Shown here: positions 1 through 8,634 of the stretch, piece by piece
How the letters are laid out: every line of letters starts with the position of its first letter
Numbering within the stretch: position 1 is the first letter of the stretch
Assembly: GCF_900100885.1 (NCBI RefSeq)
Contig: NZ_LT629692.1
Coordinates: 2,542,001 to 2,606,000 of the forward strand
Source: Microbacterium pygmaeum
GTDB lineage: Bacteria > Actinomycetota > Actinomycetes > Actinomycetales > Microbacteriaceae
Length of the DNA stretch: 64,000 bases
Direction of reading: 5' to 3'
Program-made: the position numbers and the translations under genes
The notes under the pieces: model-generated
Databases searched by the model: none
What the model saw: the letters and a program-made list of their open reading frames with translations, nothing else
Told to the model about the DNA's origin: nothing

Positions 1-1
1 C

Positions 2-616
2 GGGGGAGTCGAGATCGCCTGCCCCGCCATCAAGCGCGATTCCGATCGCTTCGACTTCGCCGCGGGGGAGTTCTCCACCGCACGCAAGCGCATCGCACCG
101 GCCGCGCTGCGCACGCTCGTCTCCGCCTTCGCCGACGATCTGACCGAACTCGCGGCGGCCTGCCAGCAGCTGATCTCCGACGTGCCCGGCGACATCGGCG
201 AGCAGACGGTGGAGCGGTATTACGGCGGTCGGGTCGAGACCTCGGCGTTCACTGTGGCCGACACCGCGATCGCGGGGCGCTACGGCGATGCGCTGATCGC
301 GCTGCGCCACGCGCTCTCCTCGGGTGCCGACCCGGTGCCGCTGGTGGCCGCAATCGCATCGAAGCTGCGCACCATGGCCCGGGTGGCCGGGCATCGGGAG
401 TCCTCCGGCGCGCTCGCGGCCCGCCTCGGGCTCAAGGACTGGCAGGTCGACCGTGCGCGCCGAGATCTGGTCGGGTGGTCGGACGCGACGCTGGGGATGG
501 CGATCCAGGCGGCTGCGCGAGCGGACGTCGATGTGAAGGGCGGTTCGCGCGACAGCGTGTTCGCGCTCGAGCGACTGATCACCGTGATCGCCACCAAAGC
601 GCCGTTCGGCGGCTAG
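2..616 (+). CDS. holA: DNA polymerase III subunit delta, C-terminal part
   Basis: The reading frame is open from the left edge, so the N-terminal AAA+ domain lies outside the window. About 204 codons remain. The visible part reads as the end of the clamp-loader AAA+ region followed by the helical collar domain (for example residues around LVAAIASKLRTMARVAG), which in this family packs the delta subunit into the pentameric clamp loader that opens the beta sliding clamp. Position next to rpsT, read convergently, is the usual arrangement for holA in many bacteria. A perfect hairpin terminator follows the stop codon. Family assignment rests on the C-terminal pattern and on the rpsT neighbour, so it is good but not certain. 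Confidence 0.85.
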   Translation, partial: GGVEIACPAIKRDSDRFDFAAGEFSTARKRIAPAALRTLVSAFADDLTELAAACQQLISDVPGDIGEQTVERYYGGRVETSAFTVADTAIAGRYGDALIALRHALSSGADPVPLVAAIASKLRTMARVAGHRESSGALAARLGLKDWQVDRARRDLVGWSDATLGMAIQAAARADVDVKGGSRDSVFALERLITVIATKAPFGG

Positions 617-625
617 GAAACACGA

Positions 626-651
626 AAGCCCGTCCCTTTCGGGACGGGCTT
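626..651. terminator. Bidirectional hairpin terminator between holA and rpsT
   Basis: Positions 626-636 and 641-651 are a perfect 11-bp inverted repeat (AAGCCCGTCCC and its complement) around a TTTC loop. It lies between two convergent genes and has short A- and T-rich flanks, so it probably ends both transcripts. Confidence 0.85.
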
Positions 652-666
652 CCGAAGCGTCGGTGC

Positions 667-927
667 TCAGAGCGCCGCGACCTGCTTCGCGATGGCCGAC
701 TTGCGGTTCGCGGCCTGGTTCTCGTGGATGACGCCCTTGCTGACGGCCTTGTCGAGCTTCTTGGTCGCCTTCGCGAGCGACGCCTCCGCAGCGGCCTTGT
801 CGCCCGCGGCGATGGCCTCGCGGGTGCGACGCACCTCGGTGCGCAGCTCGCTCTTGACGGCCTTGTTCCGCTCGTTGGCCTTCTCGTTGGTCTTGTTGCG
901 CTTGATCTGCGACTTGATGTTTGCCAC
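667..927 (-). CDS. rpsT: 30S ribosomal protein S20
   Basis: An 86-residue, very basic protein starting MANIKSQIKRNKTNEKANER, which is the signature N-terminus of S20. S20 binds 16S rRNA near its 5' domain and helps early 30S assembly. The length equals the usual 85-90 residues. The start is GTG at 927, preceded by a purine-rich GAAAGA stretch. It is a single-gene unit that converges on holA and shares its terminator. Confidence 0.97.
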   Translation of the reverse strand: MANIKSQIKRNKTNEKANERNKAVKSELRTEVRRTREAIAAGDKAAAEASLAKATKKLDKAVSKGVIHENQAANRKSAIAKQVAAL

Positions 928-1043
928 GGTTGTCGTCGGTCTTTCGTTCGGAGTGGTTGATATGAAGTGCCGGCGAACAGAAGAGGGCTGTCATCCGGCG
1001 GTCGTGCGGAGGCGATCCACACGCAAGCCAATCACCGAGTCTA

Positions 1044-1787
1044 TCAGGAATCGCGCGGCTGCCCCGCCTGGCGGCCGCCCACGGTCGCCAGTGCCACGCC
1101 GAGGACCGCGTTGAAGACGCGAGGGCGCATCACGGTCACGTGGTGCGTGGTCCGGGGCACCACGATCAGCTCGGCATGCCGGGCCACCCGGAGGAAGAGG
1201 CGCTCGTTGACCCGCAGCTGGTCGAATTGCCCGTTCACGAACCACAGCGGCACCTCGATGCGGCGCAGCGCGGTGAGCAGGTCGAGGGCGGAGAGGCTGC
1301 GCAGGGCGACGTGCTGCGCGTCCAGGGCGTAGCCGCCCGCCCCGAAGTCCGGACGCGTCTCGTCGGGGAGGATGCGGTCGAGCATCCGATCCGTGAGCCA
1401 CATGCCGCGATCGGGGAGGGCGTCGAATCCGCGCGTGAGCGCGCGGTAGGCGTGCAGCCCGGCGCCGCGCGGGATCGATGTGCAGGATGCCGCGATGAAC
1501 GCGTCCACCGGCGGAGGCTCCCGACCACCGGCGTACTCGATGCACAGGAGCCCGCCCATGGAATGGCCGGCCAGAACCACGGGCCCTCGGGTCGCGGCAT
1601 CCCGCACCGCCTCATCGATCGTCTGCAACGCCGAGGCGAGCGTGAATGTCTCGCGCATCCGGCTGCCGTGCCCGGGCAGATCGACGGCGACGACTCCGGC
1701 TCCGCGTGCACGCAGATACTCGACCTGCGCGCGCCACATGCTCGCGGACGTCCGGATGCCGTGCACCATGACCACCTGCACGACCAT
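1044..1787 (-). CDS. Alpha/beta-fold hydrolase
   Basis: A 247-residue protein of the alpha/beta hydrolase superfamily. It has the N-terminal HG oxyanion motif (MVHGIRTS), a nucleophile elbow GHSMGG at about residue 74-79, and a late acid/His region (HVTVMRP). Substrate cannot be told from sequence; esterases, lipases and haloperoxidase-like enzymes share this fold. The start at 1787 is chosen because a TATCCT hexamer lies exactly six bases upstream, suggesting a leaderless transcript; longer versions of this frame would run into lepA on the other strand. It is transcribed divergently from lepA. Confidence 0.85.
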   Translation of the reverse strand: MVVQVVMVHGIRTSASMWRAQVEYLRARGAGVVAVDLPGHGSRMRETFTLASALQTIDEAVRDAATRGPVVLAGHSMGGLLCIEYAGGREPPPVDAFIAASCTSIPRGAGLHAYRALTRGFDALPDRGMWLTDRMLDRILPDETRPDFGAGGYALDAQHVALRSLSALDLLTALRRIEVPLWFVNGQFDQLRVNERLFLRVARHAELIVVPRTTHHVTVMRPRVFNAVLGVALATVGGRQAGQPRDS

Positions 1788-1793
1788 TCGCCC

Positions 1794-1799
1794 AGGATA
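1794..1799 (-). promoter_or_regulatory. -10 element, leaderless, for the alpha/beta hydrolase
   Basis: TATCCT on the minus strand, six bases before the ATG at 1787. No clear -35 was seen. Confidence 0.5.
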
Positions 1800-1806
1800 T
1801 GGCCCG

Positions 1807-1812
1807 TAGAAT
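1807..1812 (+). promoter_or_regulatory. -10 element for lepA
   Basis: TAGAAT, a good actinobacterial -10, ends nine bases before the lepA ATG at 1822, giving a leader of at most a few bases. Confidence 0.5.
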
Positions 1813-1821
1813 CGACCGGAT

Positions 1822-3693
1822 ATGTCACCCCGCGCCCTCACGCCCCTCGAGCCGTCCGCGACACCGCCCGAGCAGATCCGCAACTTCTGCATCATCGCCC
1901 ACATCGACCACGGCAAGTCGACCCTGGCCGACCGCATGCTGCAGATCACCGGCGTCGTCTCCGACCGCGATATGCGCGCGCAGTACCTGGATCGCATGGA
2001 CATCGAGCGCGAGCGGGGCATCACGATCAAGAGCCAGGCGGTGCGGATGCCGTGGGCGGGCCCTTCGGTGAGCGCAGGGACGGCGAACACCTACGCGCTG
2101 AACATGATCGACACGCCCGGCCACGTCGACTTCACCTACGAGGTGAGCAGGTCGCTCGCTGCGTGCGAAGGCGCGATCCTGCTGGTGGATGCCGCGCAGG
2201 GCATCGAGGCGCAGACCCTGGCCAACCTCTACCTGGCGCTCGAGAACGATCTGCACATCATCCCCGTGCTGAACAAGATCGACCTGCCGGCCGCCGACCC
2301 CGACAAGTACAGCCGCGAACTCGCGAGCCTCATCGGCGGCAAGCCGGAGGACGTGCTGCGGGTCAGCGGCAAGACCGGCATGGGCGTCGAAGAGCTCCTC
2401 GACCAGGTCGTGGCGCAGATCCCTCCGCCGCAGGGCGACCCTGCCGCGCCCACGCGGGCGATGATCTTCGACTCGGTCTACGACTCCTACCGCGGGGTCA
2501 TCACGTACGTCCGCATGATCGACGGCACCCTCAGCCCGCGCGAGCGGATCCAGATGATGTCCACCCGCGCCGTGCACGACCTGCTCGAGATCGGCGTCTC
2601 CTCGCCGGAGCCCACACCGACCAAGGGCCTCGGCGTCGGCGAGGTCGGCTACCTCATCACCGGCGTGAAGGACGTCCGCCAGTCCAAGGTCGGCGATACG
2701 GTCACCAGTGCCGCGAAGCCCTCGAAGGAGGCGCTGCCCGGCTACACCGATCCGAAGCCGATGGTGTTCTCGGGTCTGTATCCCATCGACGGCAGCGACT
2801 ACCCGGTGCTGCGCGAGGCGCTGGACAAGCTCAAGCTGTCGGATGCCTCACTGAACTACGAGCCGGAGACCTCGGTGGCGCTCGGGTTCGGCTTCCGCTG
2901 CGGGTTCCTCGGTCTGCTGCACCTGGAGATCGTGACGGAGCGTCTGGAGCGCGAGTTCGGCCTGGACCTCATCTCGACCGCGCCGTCGGTGACGTACGAG
3001 GTCACGACCGACGACCGCAAGAGCTTCACGGTGACCAATCCGAGTGAGTTCCCCTCCGGGACGAAGATCGCCAGCGTCACCGAGCCGATGGTCAAGGCCG
3101 CGATCCTCGCGCCCAAGGACTACGTCGGCACGATCATGGAGCTGTGCCAGTCCCGGCGCGGCACCCTGCTGGGGATGGAGTATCTCGGCGAGGACCGGGT
3201 CGAGATCCGCTACACGATGCCGCTCGGCGAGATCGTCTTCGACTTCTTCGACAACCTGAAGTCCAAGACCGCCGGCTACGCATCGCTGGACTACGAGCCC
3301 AGCGGCGACCAGGAGGCCGATCTCGTCAAGGTCGACATCCTGCTGCAGGGCGAGCCGGTCGATGCGTTCAGCGCGATCGTGCACCGCGATAAGGCCTACG
3401 CCTACGGGGTGCTCATGACGGAGCGCCTCAAGAAGCTGATTCCGCGGCAGCAGTTCGAGGTGCCGATCCAGGCTGCCATCGGTGCCCGGATCATCGCGCG
3501 CGAGTCGATCCGCGCGATGCGCAAGGACGTCTTGGCCAAATGCTACGGCGGCGACATCACCCGCAAGCGCAAGCTGCTGGAGAAGCAGAAGGAGGGCAAG
3601 AAGCGCATGAAGATGGTCGGCCGCGTGGAAGTGCCCCAGGAGGCGTTCATCGCCGCGCTGTCCGGGGATACCGAGAAAAAGGACGCCAAGTAG
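1822..3693 (+). CDS. lepA: Elongation factor 4 (LepA GTPase)
   Basis: A 623-residue translational GTPase. It has the G1 loop AHIDHGKST at residues 26-34, the RERGIT switch region, DTPGHVD, NKID, and the LepA-specific C-terminal domain ending near KKRMKMVGRVEVPQEAF. LepA acts on the ribosome, promoting back-translocation and initiation-related assembly. The length is slightly above the usual 600 because of a 20-residue N-terminal tail common in actinobacteria. It begins just downstream of a TAGAAT -10 element and is divergent from the hydrolase gene. Its stop codon forms part of the -10 element of the next gene. Confidence 0.97.
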   Translation: MSPRALTPLEPSATPPEQIRNFCIIAHIDHGKSTLADRMLQITGVVSDRDMRAQYLDRMDIERERGITIKSQAVRMPWAGPSVSAGTANTYALNMIDTPGHVDFTYEVSRSLAACEGAILLVDAAQGIEAQTLANLYLALENDLHIIPVLNKIDLPAADPDKYSRELASLIGGKPEDVLRVSGKTGMGVEELLDQVVAQIPPPQGDPAAPTRAMIFDSVYDSYRGVITYVRMIDGTLSPRERIQMMSTRAVHDLLEIGVSSPEPTPTKGLGVGEVGYLITGVKDVRQSKVGDTVTSAAKPSKEALPGYTDPKPMVFSGLYPIDGSDYPVLREALDKLKLSDASLNYEPETSVALGFGFRCGFLGLLHLEIVTERLEREFGLDLISTAPSVTYEVTTDDRKSFTVTNPSEFPSGTKIASVTEPMVKAAILAPKDYVGTIMELCQSRRGTLLGMEYLGEDRVEIRYTMPLGEIVFDFFDNLKSKTAGYASLDYEPSGDQEADLVKVDILLQGEPVDAFSAIVHRDKAYAYGVLMTERLKKLIPRQQFEVPIQAAIGARIIARESIRAMRKDVLAKCYGGDITRKRKLLEKQKEGKKRMKMVGRVEVPQEAFIAALSGDTEKKDAK

Positions 3694-3696
3694 GCT
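3691..3696 (+). promoter_or_regulatory. -10 element overlapping the lepA stop codon
   Basis: TAGGCT begins with the TAG stop codon of lepA and ends seven bases before the ATG at 3704. It matches the leaderless pattern seen at many genes here. Confidence 0.5.
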
Positions 3697-3703
3697 GGTT
3701 CTC

Positions 3704-4354
3704 ATGCGCCGCGGGACGTTCAGGGACGAGACGGTCGACTACGCCGCTGTCGGAGCGACGCAGGCGCCCGATCTGATGCAGTACCCGCCGGAGCGCAGCC
3801 TGCCGGCTCAGGAATCCTGGCGTCTGGGCAGCGGCGAGTCGCGATTCCGCACGGCTGGAGACGCACTGCTGTCGTGGTCCGCCCTGCGCGGCGCGGGACT
3901 GGAGCTCAGCGACGTGCGCCCGGCATCGGGTCCGATGTACTCCGGCGTCAGCTTCGACGCGGAGGGCAATCCGCTCGCACCGAGCAAGCTCGAGGCCGAT
4001 CAGCGATTCGATTCCGACGGCACCCCGTACGTCGGAGCGGGAACCACGGTGCACGTCGCCGGGCGAGTGCGAGGACTGCGGGCTGATGCCGAATTGCGGG
4101 TGATCTTCGCCGTCGAGGAGCCGCGTCGCATCGGCTTCGCCCTCGGCACCGTCGGCGGGTCCGTGGTCAGCGGGGAGGAGTCGTTCATGATCGAGTGGTA
4201 CGAGAACGACGAGGTCTGGTTCACCGTCCGCGCCTTCGACGCGCCGACCGCATTTCTCTACCGCGTCTTCCCGGGCCTGGTCCGTCGACGCAGACGAGAG
4301 CTGTTCACCCGCTACCTGCGCGCCATCTCGCCGCTGTACACGACGCCGGCTTGA
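3704..4354 (+). CDS. DUF1990 family protein
   Basis: A 216-residue soluble protein with the features I associate with the DUF1990 family: an N-terminal tyrosine/proline-rich start, a central VGAGTTVHVAGRVRG beta-rich stretch, and a late EWYENDEVWFTVRAFDAP segment. The biochemical role of the family is not established; START-like or polyketide-cyclase-like folds have been suggested for similar proteins. It sits between lepA and hemW on the same strand, 10 bases upstream of hemW, so the two are probably cotranscribed. It may also have its own leaderless promoter formed by the lepA stop region. Confidence 0.7.
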   Translation: MRRGTFRDETVDYAAVGATQAPDLMQYPPERSLPAQESWRLGSGESRFRTAGDALLSWSALRGAGLELSDVRPASGPMYSGVSFDAEGNPLAPSKLEADQRFDSDGTPYVGAGTTVHVAGRVRGLRADAELRVIFAVEEPRRIGFALGTVGGSVVSGEESFMIEWYENDEVWFTVRAFDAPTAFLYRVFPGLVRRRRRELFTRYLRAISPLYTTPA

Positions 4355-4364
4355 GCACGCGCTG

Positions 4365-5576
4365 ATGGGCTCCGCACTCCCGCTCGGCGAGCCCGCACCG
4401 GCCGACGGTTCCCTCGACGTGGCCGTCGACCAGGCGACACCCTTCGGCGTCTACCTGCACGTGCCGTTCTGCCGCGTGCGATGCGGATACTGCGACTTCA
4501 ACACGTACACGGCGACCGAGTTGCGTGGCACCAGACAGGACCAGTACGCCGACACTCTCCTCCAGGAGGTGGCTCTCTCACGGAGGGTCCTGTCGGTCGC
4601 GGGCCCGCTTCGACCGGCACGGACGGTGTTCTTCGGCGGCGGAACCCCGACGCTGCTGCCGGCCGGCGACCTCGCCCGCATGCTCGAGGGGATCCGCTCG
4701 ACCTTCGGGATCGCGGTCGGCGCGGAGATCACCGTCGAGGCGAACCCGGACACCGTCACCGATGAGGTGGCGGCCGAGCTCGCGGCATCCGGCGTCACCC
4801 GCCTGTCGATCGGCATGCAGTCGGCAGTGCCGCACGTCCTGGCGGCCCTGGATCGCACCCACGATCCCGCGAACGTCCGCACCGCGGTGGCCGCGGCGCG
4901 GACTGCGGGCCTGGATGTGAGCCTCGATCTGATCTACGGAGCGCCGGGGGAGTCCCTCGACGACTGGCGAGCATCGCTGGAGACGGCGATCAGCCTCGCG
5001 CCGGATCACGTCTCCGCCTACGCGCTGATCATCGAGCAGGGCACGAGGCTCGCCCGCCAGATCTCGCGGGGGGAGGTGCCCGCACCCGACGACGACCTGC
5101 AGGCCGACATGTACGAGCTGGCCGACGGGCTCCTCGGGGAGGCCGGCTACGACTGGTATGAGGTGTCGAACTGGGCGCGCACGCCCGCGCAGCGATCGCA
5201 GCACAACCTCGCCTACTGGCAGGGCAGCGACTGGTGGGGGTACGGCCCCGGAGCGCACAGCCACATCGCCGGCTTGCGCTTCTGGAACGTCAAGCACCCC
5301 GCCGCCTACGCGCAGCGGCTCGCCGCCGGCGAGTCGCCCGGTGCCGCGCGCGAGCGGCCCGACCAGGCCGCGCGCACGCTCGAGAGCGTGCTGCTGCGCA
5401 CACGGATTCGCGAGGGGCTGCCCACCGCGGAACTCCTCGGGTCAGGGCGGCACGCGGTCGCAGCGCTCATCGCCGACGGGTTGATCGAGGGCGCCGAGGC
5501 GGTTCGCGGTCGCGTCGTCCTGACGCTCCGCGGACGACTCCTCGCCGATGCGGTCGTGCGGGCACTCACCGACTGA
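4365..5576 (+). CDS. hemW: Radical SAM heme chaperone HemW
   Basis: A 403-residue radical SAM protein related to oxygen-independent coproporphyrinogen III oxidase. The iron-sulfur motif is C36-x3-C40-x2-C43 followed by DF (CRVRCGYCDF). The residue after the third cysteine is D-F and not x-C, which fits HemW, a heme-binding chaperone, better than true HemN. FFGGGTPT and the later EVSNWAR and GYGPGAHS motifs are also typical. In many Gram-positive bacteria hemW sits between lepA and hrcA-dnaJ, exactly as here, which supports the call. Confidence 0.93.
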   Translation: MGSALPLGEPAPADGSLDVAVDQATPFGVYLHVPFCRVRCGYCDFNTYTATELRGTRQDQYADTLLQEVALSRRVLSVAGPLRPARTVFFGGGTPTLLPAGDLARMLEGIRSTFGIAVGAEITVEANPDTVTDEVAAELAASGVTRLSIGMQSAVPHVLAALDRTHDPANVRTAVAAARTAGLDVSLDLIYGAPGESLDDWRASLETAISLAPDHVSAYALIIEQGTRLARQISRGEVPAPDDDLQADMYELADGLLGEAGYDWYEVSNWARTPAQRSQHNLAYWQGSDWWGYGPGAHSHIAGLRFWNVKHPAAYAQRLAAGESPGAARERPDQAARTLESVLLRTRIREGLPTAELLGSGRHAVAALIADGLIEGAEAVRGRVVLTLRGRLLADAVVRALTD

Positions 5577-5607
5577 GCGTCCTCCGGCCGTGTCCGAGCC
5601 GATCCGG

Positions 5608-5613
5608 TAGAAT
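5608..5613 (+). promoter_or_regulatory. -10 element of the hrcA operon
   Basis: TAGAAT abuts and shares one base with the CIRCE operator, so repressor binding would block initiation. No convincing -35 was seen. Confidence 0.55.
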
Positions 5614-5639
5614 TGGCACTCAGTTCGTGAGAGTGCCAA
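5613..5639. promoter_or_regulatory. CIRCE operator (HrcA binding site)
   Basis: TTGGCACTC, nine bases, GAGTGCCAA: a perfect 9-bp inverted repeat with the classic spacer. It differs from the consensus TTAGCACTC only by an A-to-G change, matched symmetrically in the other arm. It lies directly upstream of hrcA, so the operon is autoregulated. Confidence 0.93.
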
Positions 5640-5664
5640 CGGTTCGATGCGCGGAGGAGGCGAG

Positions 5665-6705
5665 ATGGTCACCGATCGGGGTCTGCAGGTCCTGCGGGCG
5701 ATCGTGCAGGACTTCGTCGACACGCGCGAGCCGGTCGGCAGCAAGGCGATCGTCGAACGCCACGCGTTCGGGGTCTCCGCCGCCACGATCCGCAACGACA
5801 TGGCACTCCTCGAGGATGAAGAGCTGATCGCCGCGCCGCACACCTCGTCGGGTCGCGTGCCCACCGACAAGGGGTATCGCGTGTTCGTCGACCACCTCGC
5901 CGAGGTCCGGCCGCTCTCACCCGCCCAGCGCACGGCGATCGCGGCGTTCCTGGACGGTCCCTCCGATCTGGACGACGTCCTGGCCCGCACCGTGCGGGCC
6001 CTGACCCAGCTGACCGGCCAGGTCGCGATCGTGCAGTACCCGTCGTTCGCGCGCGCGAACGTCTCCCACGTCGAGCTCGTCCAACTGGGCGGCGGCCGGA
6101 TGCTGGTGATCGTCGTCACCGACACCGGACGCGTCTCCCAGCGCCTGGCGATCGTCCGCGAGGAGTTCGACGAGGACGACCTGGCGCGGATGCGCGCCGA
6201 CATCGCCGCGCTGCTGGTCGGCCTGCCCGTCCGCGAGGGGGTGCAGCGCGTCCAGGAGCACCTCGGCTCCGAGGAGCGCACGCCGTCGGCGCGCGAGGCG
6301 GCCACGGCGATCATCGCTCGGATCGTGGCCGAAGAGCTCGAGGAGTTCCGTCAGGACCGCCTCGTCATGGCGGGATCGGCCAACCTCGCCCGCCGCGAAT
6401 CGGACTTCCGCGGCAGCATCTACCCGCTGCTGGAGGCCATCGAGGAGCAGGTCACCCTGCTCAAGCTCATGGGCGAGATGGTCGCCGACGATCAAGGACT
6501 CGCCTCCAGCATCGGGCGCGAGAACGACGCCTTCGGGCTCGGCGAGGCAACGGTTCTGGCCAGCGACTACGACGCGACGGGCTCGCGGGCGCGCGTTGGG
6601 CTGCTCGGCCCCACCCGGATGGACTATCCCACCAACTTCGCGGCGGTCCGTGCCGTCGCGCGCTATCTCACCCGGATGCTCGACGACGACGAGAGTGCCC
6701 GCTGA
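5665..6705 (+). CDS. hrcA: Heat-inducible transcription repressor HrcA
   Basis: About 346 residues with the HrcA N-terminal winged helix (VTDRGLQVLRAIVQDFVDTREP, then ATIRNDMALLEDEELI and HTSSGRVPTDKGYRVFVD) and the C-terminal GAF-like dimerisation domain ending in LTRMLDDDE. HrcA represses chaperone genes through CIRCE and is kept active by GroEL. Start: an in-frame ATG at 5647 also exists, but the ATG at 5665 has a strong GGAGGAGG ribosome site just upstream that would lie inside the coding region of the longer form, so 5665 is preferred. It heads the hrcA-dnaJ-rsmE operon. Confidence 0.95.
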   Translation: MVTDRGLQVLRAIVQDFVDTREPVGSKAIVERHAFGVSAATIRNDMALLEDEELIAAPHTSSGRVPTDKGYRVFVDHLAEVRPLSPAQRTAIAAFLDGPSDLDDVLARTVRALTQLTGQVAIVQYPSFARANVSHVELVQLGGGRMLVIVVTDTGRVSQRLAIVREEFDEDDLARMRADIAALLVGLPVREGVQRVQEHLGSEERTPSAREAATAIIARIVAEELEEFRQDRLVMAGSANLARRESDFRGSIYPLLEAIEEQVTLLKLMGEMVADDQGLASSIGRENDAFGLGEATVLASDYDATGSRARVGLLGPTRMDYPTNFAAVRAVARYLTRMLDDDESAR

Positions 6706-6759
6706 CGCGGCATCCGTGTTCACACGATCCCGCGCTCGACGCGGGCAGGAAGGCGATTT

Positions 6760-7878
6760 GTGGCTGACCACTACGAGGTCCTCGGCGTCGCTCGCGACGC
6801 GAGTTCCGAAGAGATCAAGAAGGCGTATCGACGTCTCGCGCGTCAACTGCACCCGGATGTCAATCCCGGTGAGGATGCCTCGGAGCGCTTCAAGCTCGTC
6901 ACGCACGCGTACGACGTCCTGAGCGATCCGGATCAGCGCGCCCGCTACGACATGGGCGGCGATTCCCCGTTCGGCGGGGCCGGCGGGCAGGGCGGCTTCG
7001 GCGGCTTCGGCGACATCTTCGAGACGTTCTTCGGCGCCGCCGGCGGACAACGGGCGGGACGCCCGCGGTCGCGGCGCGAGCGCGGACAGGACGCGCTCGT
7101 GCGCGTCACCCTCGATCTCAAGGACGTCGTGTTCGGCGTCCATCGGGACCTCGACGTCGACACGGCCGTGCTGTGCGAGACGTGTCAGGGATCGTGCTGC
7201 CAGCCGGGCACCTCGCCGGTCACCTGCGACATCTGCCACGGCGCCGGAAACGTCCAGCGGACGGTGCGCAGCCTCCTGGGCAACGTCGTCACCAGCCAGC
7301 CGTGCGGTTCGTGCCAGGGCTACGGCACCACGATCCCGTACCCGTGCGCGACCTGCCAGGGGCAGGGGCGCGTGCGCGCTCGCCGCACCGTCTCGATCGA
7401 CATCCCGGCCGGCGTCGAGACCGGCCTGCGCCTGCAGCTGCCCGGTTCCGGCGAGGTCGGACCGGCCGGCGGACCGAACGGCGACCTCTACATCGAGGTC
7501 ACCGTGTCGCCGCACGAGGAGTTCAGCCGCGACGGCGACGATCTCCTGGCGACCCTCGAGGTATCGATGTCGGACGCGATCCTCGGCACGACCACGACGA
7601 TCGAGTCACTGGACGGCCCCGTCGACCTCGAACTGCGCGCCGGCGTGCAGGGCGGTGATGTGCTGACCATCAAGAACCGCGGCATCACGCCGCTGCGCGG
7701 CACGCAGCGCGGAGACCTCCGCGTCGGCGTGCACGTGGTCACCCCGACCCGGCTGGATGCTCGGGAGCGTGCGCTCATCGAAGACTTCGCCAAGCGCACG
7801 AAGGCCCCCGCGCCGCGCCTCGCGGAGTTCCACCAGGGACTGTTCGCGAAGCTGCGGGACCGCTTCCGGAACAGCTGA
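6760..7878 (+). CDS. dnaJ: Chaperone protein DnaJ
   Basis: A 372-residue type I J-protein. The J domain carries HPD at residues 31-33, followed by a Gly/Phe-rich stretch (GGAGGQGGFGGFGD), a zinc-binding domain and the C-terminal substrate-binding beta domains. It stimulates DnaK ATPase and hands over unfolded clients. The first zinc repeat reads CETCQGSC and lacks the last glycine of CxxCxGxG; the other three repeats (CDICHGAG, CGSCQGYG, CATCQGQG) are normal. The start is GTG at 6760 with AGGAAGG upstream. It is the second gene of the CIRCE-controlled operon, most likely the DnaJ2-type copy found next to hrcA in actinobacteria. Confidence 0.95.
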   Translation: MADHYEVLGVARDASSEEIKKAYRRLARQLHPDVNPGEDASERFKLVTHAYDVLSDPDQRARYDMGGDSPFGGAGGQGGFGGFGDIFETFFGAAGGQRAGRPRSRRERGQDALVRVTLDLKDVVFGVHRDLDVDTAVLCETCQGSCCQPGTSPVTCDICHGAGNVQRTVRSLLGNVVTSQPCGSCQGYGTTIPYPCATCQGQGRVRARRTVSIDIPAGVETGLRLQLPGSGEVGPAGGPNGDLYIEVTVSPHEEFSRDGDDLLATLEVSMSDAILGTTTTIESLDGPVDLELRAGVQGGDVLTIKNRGITPLRGTQRGDLRVGVHVVTPTRLDARERALIEDFAKRTKAPAPRLAEFHQGLFAKLRDRFRNS

Positions 7879-7879
7879 G

Positions 7880-8611
7880 ATGCCCCTGCACTTCCTCCTG
7901 GACCACCCGGCATCGGCGAGCGTCGGCGACGATGTCGTGCTCACCGGGACGGAGGCGCACCACGCGGCGACCGTGCGTCGCGTGCGCGTCGGCGAGGAGG
8001 TCACCGTGGGGGACGGGCGGGGCACCTGGCTGACCGGCGAGTGCACGGCGGTCGGCCCGCGCGAGGTCGTGGTCCGCGTCACCGGCAGGGCCGACGTTCC
8101 GCCACCGTCTCCTCGGCTCGTGCTGGTGCAGGCCCTCGCCAAGGGCGATCGGGACGAGTTGGCCGTCCAGGCCGCGACCGAACTCGGCGTCGATGAGATC
8201 ATCCCGTGGCAGGCTGCGCGCAGCGTCTCCCGCTGGGACGCGGCCAAAGCCGACAAGGGCCGAGCGCGGTGGGCGGGCATCGTGCGCGAGGCCGCCAAGC
8301 AGGCCCACCGGGCGTGGCTGCCGGACGTGTCACCACTGGTGTCCACGAAAGCGCTGACCGCACGGGCCGCCGCATCCCGGATGCTCGTCCTGGAGCCCAC
8401 GGCGACCGAGGCCCTCACCGCACTCGATCTGACCGCAGCCGAAGAGGTCGTCCTGGTGATCGGCCCGGAGGGCGGGATCACGCCGGACGAGCTCGCGGCG
8501 CTCGCCGGCGCCGGTGCCACCGCGGCCCGACTCGGCGACACCGTGCTTCGCACCTCCACCGCCGGTCCCGCGGCGGTGGCGATCGCCAGCGCCGCCCTGG
8601 GCCGCTGGTGA
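7880..8611 (+). CDS. rsmE: 16S rRNA m3U1498 methyltransferase RsmE
   Basis: A 243-residue SPOUT-class methyltransferase. It has the N-terminal PUA-like domain (LTGTEAHHAATVRRVRVGEEVTV) and the trefoil-knot SAM site (VIGPEGGITPDEL, then RLGDTVLRTSTAGPAA). RsmE methylates N3 of U1498 in 16S rRNA at the decoding centre. The start ATG at 7880 lies one base after the dnaJ stop codon, so it is translationally coupled; hrcA-dnaJ-rsmE is a common gene order. Length equals the usual 240-250. Confidence 0.95.
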   Translation: MPLHFLLDHPASASVGDDVVLTGTEAHHAATVRRVRVGEEVTVGDGRGTWLTGECTAVGPREVVVRVTGRADVPPPSPRLVLVQALAKGDRDELAVQAATELGVDEIIPWQAARSVSRWDAAKADKGRARWAGIVREAAKQAHRAWLPDVSPLVSTKALTARAAASRMLVLEPTATEALTALDLTAAEEVVLVIGPEGGITPDELAALAGAGATAARLGDTVLRTSTAGPAAVAIASAALGRW

Positions 8612-8622
8612 GCGCTCGTCGA

Positions 8623-8628
8623 TAGACT
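8623..8628 (+). promoter_or_regulatory. -10 element, leaderless, for the HIT-phoH-ybeY operon
   Basis: TAGACT ends six bases before the ATG at 8635, so the operon likely has its own leaderless promoter as well as read-through from rsmE. Confidence 0.55.
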
Positions 8629-8634
8629 GGCCCG

